A stretch of 64,000 nt of DNA from Pyropia haitanensis (taxonomy: Eukaryota; Rhodophyta; Bangiophyceae; Bangiales; Bangiaceae). Positions within the stretch are counted from its first letter, which is position 1, and each line of letters opens with the position of its first letter. Positions 57,050 through 64,000 of this stretch are shown here, piece after piece. The notes beneath the pieces were generated by a model. It worked only from the letters and a program-made list of their open reading frames with translations, did not search any database and was not told the DNA's origin. The DNA lies in the NCBI GenBank assembly GCA_008729055.1, contig SDUX01000008.1, forward strand, positions 4,861,756 to 4,925,755. Reading direction: 5' to 3'. The translations under genes and the position numbers were made by a program.

Positions 57050-59060
57050 TCATTGGGGGTGACCGCCGCCCAGTGCGGCGGCTGGCTTACGCGGGCCGCC
57101 GACCGTGGGCCGCGGCACCACCCCCTGCGTTGCCGCGGCGGCGGCCGCGGCCGCGTCCCCCTCCCACAGCCGCTGCAATGGCGTCGTGAGCACCTGCGGC
57201 GGCAGCACGCCGACCCCCCCTTGCGCCTCCACCACGTACTCGAGGTACCGGATGCGCTGGTGCGCGAGCGCCACCTGCACCCGCAGGGCAGTGTTCTCCG
57301 TCCGCGCCGCCCCCAACGCCGACTGCACCTTGCCGAGGTGCGCCAGCCGCCGCAGCCGGGACCGCTCGGCGCTCTCCCGGTTCCGCTTTTTGCGCTCCGC
57401 GAGCGTCAGGTTTCCGGCGCTGCTGCCCGCGCCAACCCCGTCGCCACCACCGTCGCCGCCACCGCCGCCGCCGCTGCCGCCGCCGCTGCCGCTACCGCCA
57501 CCGCTGCCGCTGCCGTCGCCGCTGGGCGATGAGCACGACGCGGCCGTGTCGCCGCCAATCGCGTCGCTGCGGGGCTCCTCACCGGCCGCCTCGAGTGACC
57601 CGGGGTGAGAGGGCAGGCGGCGGCCGCCGCCGTATTCCGCCTTTGCGCGTGGGTGGGGTGGCGTCGATGCGGGCTCGGCCTCGGGCGTCGGCCCCGAGTG
57701 CGCCGACATCGGCCCGCGGCGGCGCGTGACGGCCCGCTGAGGCGCCCCGCCCGCGCGGGTGTGCCCGTGCCGGGCGTCCAGGTCTGGGGTGGGGTGCGGA
57801 GGAGGGGGGGCGTGGGGCGCGGCACCGGTGGCGGCAGCAGCCACCGCCGCCACCGCCGCCGCCGCCGCCGACTGCGCCGCGACCGACGCGGCTGGTGGAT
57901 GCGGCAGCGGCGTCGGCGGCGGGGTGGATGGGCGGGACAGGCGGTACAGGCGGCCCGCCCCAGCGTCATTGAGTGTAGGCGACCACGAGACGAGGTGGCC
58001 GGGCGCGGCGGCCGCCGGAGCTGGTGACAGCGCCGCGGCGGGGTGCGGCTCGGTACCTGGGGGCGGGGGGTTGGGCCCCCCCTGCAGCTGCTGCATCTGC
58101 TGCTTCACCGCTACCGCCGCGGCGGCGCTCAGGCGGAGCATCTCCTCACGAATCTGTACAAGCAGCGCCAGGGGCGACCAAGATCGACAGTACAACAGCG
58201 AGCAGGGAGGTCAAATCAAGCAGGTCAGAAGAGAGGAGCCGCCAACGTCCGGCACTCTCGCCGCCTTCCAGACAAACCCCTCCCACCCATCCATTCACTC
58301 GCCACCACCGGGCCATCTCACCGAGCGCTCCAAGCCGACTCCCGCAGCCACCGCACACGCCGCCCCTTGCCCCTCATGTCCCCCCCCTCCACCCCAACCG
58401 CTGCAGACCACGCCCATCGCATACAACAACCGCAACGTACGTTTGACTTGCGGCCCGACAGGACAGAGCTCGTCGAGCGGCCCGACCCCGATGAGCGGCC
58501 CGACCCTGTCGAGCGGCCAGATCCCCCGCTCGTATCCGACTCGCTGCCACCGTCCCCCCCCGCCGTGTCAAACAGGCTCGTCGGCGACACCGAGTCTCCC
58601 GCCGTGTCCGCCCCCGCCGAAGCGGCCGGGACGGGGGTCGCGGCCGCCGACACGACACCGCAGGGTGCCCAGCGCATGCCGCTCCCCTGCTGGTCACACC
58701 ACGCGGACGAGGCGGTCCGCAGCGGCGGCAGCGACATTGCCCCTGCGGCCTCCGCCGCCCGCCCCATGACGGGCGTGCATGGCAGCGCGGGCGGGGTGGG
58801 GCGGCGGCCCGCGAGGCCGCCCGCGGTCGGGTCTGCCGGGCCCAGCCGCGCGTGGGTGTCCGAAAGCGCCGCCGCGGGCCGGCCGCGCTTGGCGTAAGGC
58901 GGGGCGACGTCGGGGTCGGGGTCGGAGTCGGCGCCCCGGCCGTCGCAGCCGTGAGTCCGCTTCCCGTGCATCAGGTCCATGGGGGGGGACAGCCGCCGCC
59001 GTCGGCAGGGGCATCGGGGACGCCGCCGAGGTCATCGAGGAAGGCAAACGTATCGTCCAT
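57050..59060 (-). CDS. bZIP transcription factor
   Basis: Exons about 59060-58441 and 58153-57050; the 287-bp intron starts GTACGT and ends TTGTACAG (phase 0). Length is about 574 residues. The bZIP domain is at 57236-57411: the basic region KKRNRESAERSRLRRL has the N-x7-R signature, followed by a heptad zipper (LGKVQSALGAARTENTALRV). It should bind DNA as a dimer in the nucleus. The first exon is Ser/Gly-rich with a KRGRP basic patch; the second begins IREEMLRLSAAAAVAVKQQM, a short helix. The C-terminus ends in Ala/Pro. The ATG at 58980 opens the main frame, but just upstream an acidic segment (MDDTFAFLDDLGGVPDAPAD) from an ATG at 59060 would be in frame if the C8 run at 58981-58988 were C9, so I prefer 59060. 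Target genes unknown. Confidence 0.83.
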
Positions 59061-60900
59061 GACGGTGGGGAGGGGGGGGCAAGCTTGGTGGGAGTGGGGG
59101 GGGTGGGGAAGGGGGGGGGGTGGGGGGGCGGCAGGAGTTGTCCGCGCGCGGCACCGCCGCCGTCAGAAGTCGTCCGACAGCAGGACCGCTCGATGCGAGC
59201 GCGAGCGAGCGCCCGCGCGGCGTGCAAGGCGGAGCAACGGCCCACGCGGCGTGCAAGGTGAAGCACCGGGGCGCGCGGAAACGACGAGCCACCGAGATGG
59301 AGGTGCCAGATGGCAGACGAGCGTGCAGGCGCGGCGGGCCAAGCGGGCGGGGCGCGGGGTGCGGCGCGCGGGGGGGATTGGCGTGGGCGCCGCGGGCGTG
59401 GGGGCGGGGGCGGTCGCGGACACGGGGCGGCCGGACGAGTACCGGCGGCCGGCGGGCGGCGGCCGGGGTGACCCGCGCGCCTCCCACCTGGCCGACCAAA
59501 TCGCCCGGCCACGACGGCCGCCGCATGCTCGCGCCGCTTCGCTTGAACCGCCGAACGGCGGGGCCACACCCACCGCGCGCGGCGCGCACAGCCGCCCACG
59601 ACAAAGGGGTTGGAGCGCCCCCCGCCAATGTGAGTGGACGAGCCTCGCGCCTGGGGATTGGTTGGCCACTGTCGTCTCGACGCGCCCCCGCTCGCACCCC
59701 CGCGTGCCCACATCGCCGCCGGTTCGCGGGTGTGGCCGGAACCATCTGCGGGCAATTGTGGCTGGCACGCCGGCGTGTGGGCGAGGGTCTGATATTTGCC
59801 AAAGTTTTGGTGGCGGCCATGGCGCGGCCCAGCGCGGACCGGCCCACCTTCCTCCCCAGCCCTCCCAGACCGCAGGATGCTCGCTCACGCGCGTTTGTCG
59901 TGTGCAAAGACAGGGGGGGTGAGCCCAGAGCGACCTCGACCGCCACGAAGGGGCGCTCCGCTCGCTGTCTCCTCCCCCACTGGACAATAGCCTCCGCACA
60001 ACGAGTGTGGGAGGCTGCCGCCGAGAACGATGTATATTGGGCCAACAGGCTGGCCTGCGGTGGGAGAGAGTCGATGAACATTGTGTGGCCACCAGCGCGC
60101 GCTGGTTGGGGAGGGAGGTGGGGGCGAGTCCCCCCAACGTCCGGTCGTTGGCAGGCGCGCCAATGAATCGCTCGAGACAGCAGCAAAGGTACGAGGCGTG
60201 GCCGTAGGCAAAAGCACCAAATCAGCAGACAGTCAAAATAGAAACCAATACGGAGAATCTGACCCACCGATGCACCGCGTCGGGTCGCTTCGCGGCTTGC
60301 AGTGTCGGTCCGTGTGCATCGGGTGGTCGACCGACGGCCACGCAGTTGTCGGTCGGTCAGATGTTCCAGGTAGACGTACAAATCTCGTATCTGCCGCCGC
60401 GACGGTCGCACGAACCGTGCCTCTCACGAGGGTCTGGCTGCTAGCTAGCTCGCGCAGCACGACCCGCTGGGGTTAATATCGCAACGGCTCCATTTGATTG
60501 GCCAAGACTGGAGAGGTGGGATCGGAGCTCAAGGATCGGCTCGGGAGCGCACCCTGGCAAGATCTGCTTTGCATGCTGTGAGCCACGTGTCCAAAGATTT
60601 CAATCTCCGGTTTTGGGTTTCCGTTTTTGCCAAAAAAGCGCTCGTTGGTTTGACAGTACCTGCGACGCTGCAGGTGTTTCGCGGCGTCCACCAGAGTCAA
60701 AGTGGCGCACCCACCGCCAGGGTTGCAAGATTTCAGTGAAATCATGCTCGGAAGCTTTGATTTCACTATAATTATCGTTCAATTCAGTTTATACTTATAG
60801 AAACCATGAATGCTGCCACGTGTAGATGTAGCCCCCAGTTCGAAGCACCCAATGTTGTGGAGACCAGGTGTGGTTGCAAGCACCGCCACGCGCGGCCGGA
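59061..60900. other. intergenic upstream of bZIP gene
   Basis: GC-rich bZIP 5' flank to about 59.7 kb, then less GC-rich DNA. Near 60.73-60.78 kb a GATTTCAGTGAAATCAT motif precedes the hAT relic. No intact gene. Confidence 0.45.
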
Positions 60901-61241
60901 GAGAGGTCGTTCTCCAACGCGGCCAATATCCAGAGCAAGCTGCGCACGAAGCTGTCGTACACCACCCTCCACAAGCTGCTCGACTGTGCTTCAACTCGCG
61001 CGTGCTACCAGATCACGTGGACATGCCTGCCCGTGGCTCCTCGGAGCTCGGGTTGCACAATGTCGAGCTGGAGGAGGTCGCAGATGAGCCAGAGCACGTG
61101 GGAGACGAAGAGCGGGAGGGCAGTGGTGGGGAGGGAAGTGGAGAGGAAGACGTGTGGAACGATGAACGTGCTGGGGAGGATCGCGAGGAGGACCTGCTGG
61201 AACGGGCCACTCGTATATCAACTCAGCAGTCTAATAAATAG
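60901..61241 (+). pseudogene. hAT transposase C-terminal relic
   Basis: ERSFSNAANIQSKLRTKLSY followed by TTLHKLLD matches the hAT dimerisation region (ERxFSxAGNI.xxxRxxLSxxxxxxLxFL). A one-base slip near 60986 moves the continuation CFNSRVLPDHVDMPARGSSE and its acidic tail into another frame, which ends at 61241. No transposase catalytic core is found upstream. The motif GATTTCAGTGAAATCAT occurs on both sides (about 60732 and 61532) and might be what remains of the element's ends. Confidence 0.6.
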
Positions 61242-63627
61242 CTGCCGGCGCAGTGCGCGTCAGGCGGATGCCGCGGCTGAGCAGCGCAGCGGCGGCGGCG
61301 GCCGCTGTCGTGGTTGAGGCTAGGGGGTCCTCCTCCCGCAGCTTGCCGCGTCTGCAGACGGACCCCATCTGCCGCCGCACACGGCCTTACGTGCGCCCGT
61401 ACGGCGCGCCAGACTTCATAACAGTGTTGTCACATGCTGTCCTGCGATCTGGTGCCCGATCCAACCTCAGAGATCGAGACACGTGGCGATCTCGTTGATA
61501 ATTATGGATAGGCCTTTCATGATTTCGATGATTTCAGTGAAATCATTGCTATGATTACAGTACCATAATAATTACCCTCACAACCCTGCCCACCGCGCCC
61601 GCGTTGTCCACACTGTCTTCTTCGGACGGACTCGACTGTCACCCCCTGTCGTCACCCGATCCGAGCCGCCGCCAGCAACCATGGCTGCAAAGAAAGCGCC
61701 GCGTTTTGGTGGGTGCGGCGGTGGCGGCACCTGGTGGCACACCCACTTGCTAGTGGGCAGTCCGGTTGCGCAGTCCACCACCCCAGGCGGCACCCGGGCA
61801 CCACGCTGCTAGGTGGCTGCCGCCCCTCCACTCGACGGGTTGGTGCGGTACCGCAGCGGCGGGCACCAGTCGACATCGCTGCGATGGCGGGCAGTGGCCC
61901 GGGGGCCCAGGCGGCCGCGTCGGCAGGCGTTACGGCGGCGGCGGCTGCGGACGCGGCGGGCAGTGTTGCGCGGGGGTGGTGGCACGCGGCCCCACTGCCC
62001 GCGCTGACGACTGCGCTGCTGGCGGGTGTCCTGGCGAGGTCTCTCCCCCTGCGCCGCATCCCCGCCGGCGCTGGGCACCCCGCCGCCGTCCCCGCCGCGG
62101 TGTCCACCCATCGCGCGGTGGCCTCTGGCGGGTGCCAGTCGACGCCGCTGCGCGCGGAGCTGGGCGTGCCACCATGCGGCCCGTCCAGCACGAACCGTGG
62201 GGGCTGAGCCGTGCGCCCGCCACCGCGTTGTCGCGGTCGGGGCACGCGCCGGCCGCCGCCGCCGCCGCCGGTCACCGCGGTTGCGGCGGGCGTGTCTCCC
62301 TACCCTCCCGCCATCCCCATAGACGCCGCCTTGGATGGCGGGCGCGACCGCGACCGGCCAGCCGGCGACCGTCTACCCGCTGCCATTGCGTCCGGGTGGC
62401 AAAAGTTGCTGGCGCTGGCGCTGGCGGCGGCCGGCACAGCGGTCCCGGTGGGGCTGGCGCTTCCGACGGGAACGGGGGCTGCCCGGGGCGGTCACCCGGG
62501 CGAGGGCGACGGAAGGCCGCGTGGCATGGGTGGGCAAGTGGGCGGGGGGGGGAGGCGGGGAAACCTGTCGGTGCCGCTGCGGCCTCTGCCAACGGCACCA
62601 GAAGCAGGCGGCGGCCGGTGGGGGGCGCGGCCGGCTGGGCGCCCGCGCCGGCGGGCGTCCCCCTTGAGGCGGCAGAGCGTGCGGGTACGGCATCTTTGGC
62701 GGCCGAGGCAGCGGTCGCAGCGGGTGGCGGGCTGATGGGGTGGTGGCGCAGGGGGAGGATGCGCCGGCCGCCCCGCCCACGGTGGTCACCGCGTGTCCCA
62801 GGGTGGGTGGGATGGAGCACCGGTGGCAGCCGCGGCGGCGGCGGCCGTGGCCGCGGCCGTGGCCGCGGACGCTGTCGGTGGGCTGCGAGCGGAGAACGGC
62901 GAGCGGCTCGTCTGTACGAGCCGACTTTGTTTCGTCCCTTTGCACGCTACGTTGCCCGACGTGTTGCTGCGCGATCGCTCCTCACCGCCCATGAGCGTGC
63001 GTGCTGCTCTTGTACAGGCATGGAAGCCAGGAGGGCCATCCAGGCGGACCACGACGCGGCGCCCCCCCCCCTACCACCGCCGTCGCGTGGAACGATGGTG
63101 ACAAGGGGGACCGTGCACCCGCGCAGCAGCGCGGCAGTGTCCAGGGAAGAGTCATTCGCCAACGTGGCCAGCGCCAGCGGCCGGTACTGGTCACGGTACG
63201 CCCATCGGCCAGCAGCTACCGCGCCGCAACGAGGACAACCGTGAAGAGCAACGGGGCGGCGTCAGGCGGAGATTCCCGCCTGGCAGCCACAGGAGGATAC
63301 CTACCGCCGGCGGGCGGGGCTGGGACGGCGCCGGCGCGGCGGCGGGCGCACAAGCAAGACGGTGACAGCAAAACGGCCAGACTGGACTGGCGGATGCCTA
63401 GGTACGGCCAGCAGTGGCCAGCCGGTAGCCCCCTCCCTCCCCTCCTTCCCCCCCTCTCCCTGCACCCCTCGGCAACAGTGAAATCTCCTCCCTCTCCACC
63501 CCCCCCCCCGCTCGACGGGCACTCGACAATGCCCCCCCTTCTTCAGCACTCGACAAATCCCCCCCCTCGTCGGGCACTCGACGATCGTCCCCCTCCCCCA
63601 CCCCCGCACTCGCTCCAGCGCAAACGC
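61242..63627. other. intergenic
   Basis: AT-richer to 61.6 kb, then GC-rich with long overlapping frames on both strands that lack motifs. The right end is the 3' flank of SRP72. Confidence 0.45.
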
Positions 63628-64000
63628 CTAGCGCTTCCCCCCCCGCTTCTTCTTGGCCTTGGCACCCTTGGGGCGCCCCGCGGCCGCCCCCCCACCCCCA
63701 CCCCCGGTGGCGGCCCCCCCCCACCTCCCGCCGCCACCCCCGTGCCGCCCGACTTGTCGAGCGCCGCGGCCGCCCGCTCCGCGGCCGCCGCGTCCGCCCC
63801 TTGCGCGCCACGGCCGACATCGTCGGCGCGGCGCGTCGCGCGGCGGTGCCGCTTCCGGTTGGCCGCCCGCAGCCGCACGGGGAGCCACCGCTCGGGGTCG
63901 GGCGGCGGGTCGGCGGGGGTGTAGCCGCGCGGCAGCCGCGGCTTGCGCTTCTTCTTCTTTGGCGCCGCCGCGGTCGCCGCCGCCGCCGCCGCCGCGTCGC
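63628..64000 (-). CDS. SRP72: signal recognition particle subunit SRP72, C-terminal part (gene runs off the window)
   Basis: The minus strand from the window edge reads AAAPKKKKRKPRLPRGYTPA and then DPPPDPERWLPVRLRAANRKRHRR, the SRP72 RNA-binding signature (Lys-rich stretch, PxxYxP, PDPERWLP, then R/K). The tail includes GAQGADAAAAERAAAALDKS and ends GAKAKKKRGGKR, like the Lys/Gly-rich end of SRP72. The RNA-binding part and the final tail lie in different frames; the switch falls in the C-runs at 63685-63722, most likely 63714-63722. SRP72 forms a heterodimer with SRP68 on SRP RNA in the cytosolic protein-targeting particle. The TPR-containing N-terminal body lies beyond 64000. Confidence 0.82.
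   Translation of the reverse strand, partial: RRGGGGGGDRGGAKEEEAQAAAAARLHPRRPAARPRAVAPRAAAGGQPEAAPPRDAPRRRCRPWRARGGRGGRGAGGRGARQVGRHGGGGGRWGGAATGGGGGGAAAGRPKGAKAKKKRGGKR

Noticed and set aside
61766..63244. 492-codon plus-strand frame
   Set aside because: Alternative start codon, composition of shadow frames and no motif.
1..64000. CRISPR arrays, rRNA genes and complete tRNA genes
   Set aside because: No regularly spaced repeat-spacer arrays, no rRNA core motifs and no tRNA T-loops in a foldable context were seen.

Overview
The window looks like nuclear DNA of a very GC-rich eukaryote. The gene set is eukaryotic: ribosomal protein S29, the snRNA-activating complex subunit SNAPC3, SRP72, a cytosolic-type glutamyl-tRNA synthetase, a plant-type cryptochrome/photolyase, an Amt-type ammonium transporter, a P-class PPR protein and a bZIP factor. 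Introns are few (none to two per gene) and start GTRCG. Proteins are full of Ala/Gly/Pro runs, and long poly-G/poly-C tracts are common. A photosynthetic alga fits best. A red alga of the Bangiales (Porphyra/Pyropia type) is my inference, not proven by the sequence.

Layout. 2.1-3.2 kb (-): short-chain dehydrogenase of the dihydroflavonol/cinnamoyl-CoA reductase type. 5.4-7.3 kb: DNA transposon with 44-bp terminal inverted repeats and an intact DDE transposase. 7.6-10.1 kb (-): two-exon PPR gene. 10.8-14.6 kb (-): GH13 glycoside hydrolase with one clear homopolymer frame break. 15.06-15.70 kb: non-autonomous inverted-repeat element. 16.7-18.5 kb (-): two-exon ammonium transporter. 18.5-29.3 kb: gene-poor DNA with a truncated PRL1/PLRG1-like 3' end and GC-rich repeats. 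29.3-37.1 kb (+): very large cryptochrome/photolyase gene. 37.9-39.7 kb (+): glutamyl-tRNA synthetase. 40.3-42.7 kb (+): three-exon SNAPC3. 42.7-51.7 kb: repeat-rich DNA with a fold-back element and a G-rich minisatellite. 51.7-53.1 kb (+): hemerythrin-like protein. 53.6-54.6 kb (+): DnaJ-type zinc-finger protein. 55.2-55.8 kb (-): RPS29. 57.0-59.1 kb (-): bZIP factor. 60.9-61.2 kb (+): hAT transposase relic. 63.6-64.0 kb (-): 3' end of SRP72.

The genes are independent transcription units, not an operon. Several coding regions (GH13, cryptochrome, SNAPC3, hemerythrin-like, bZIP, SRP72) keep recognisable protein on both sides of a long G or C run but in different frames. The simplest reading is mis-sized homopolymers in the sequence, though real frameshifts or tiny introns cannot be excluded from one sequence. 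Exon models come from splice motifs and protein continuity. Start sites inside Ala/Gly/Pro-rich N-termini are uncertain.
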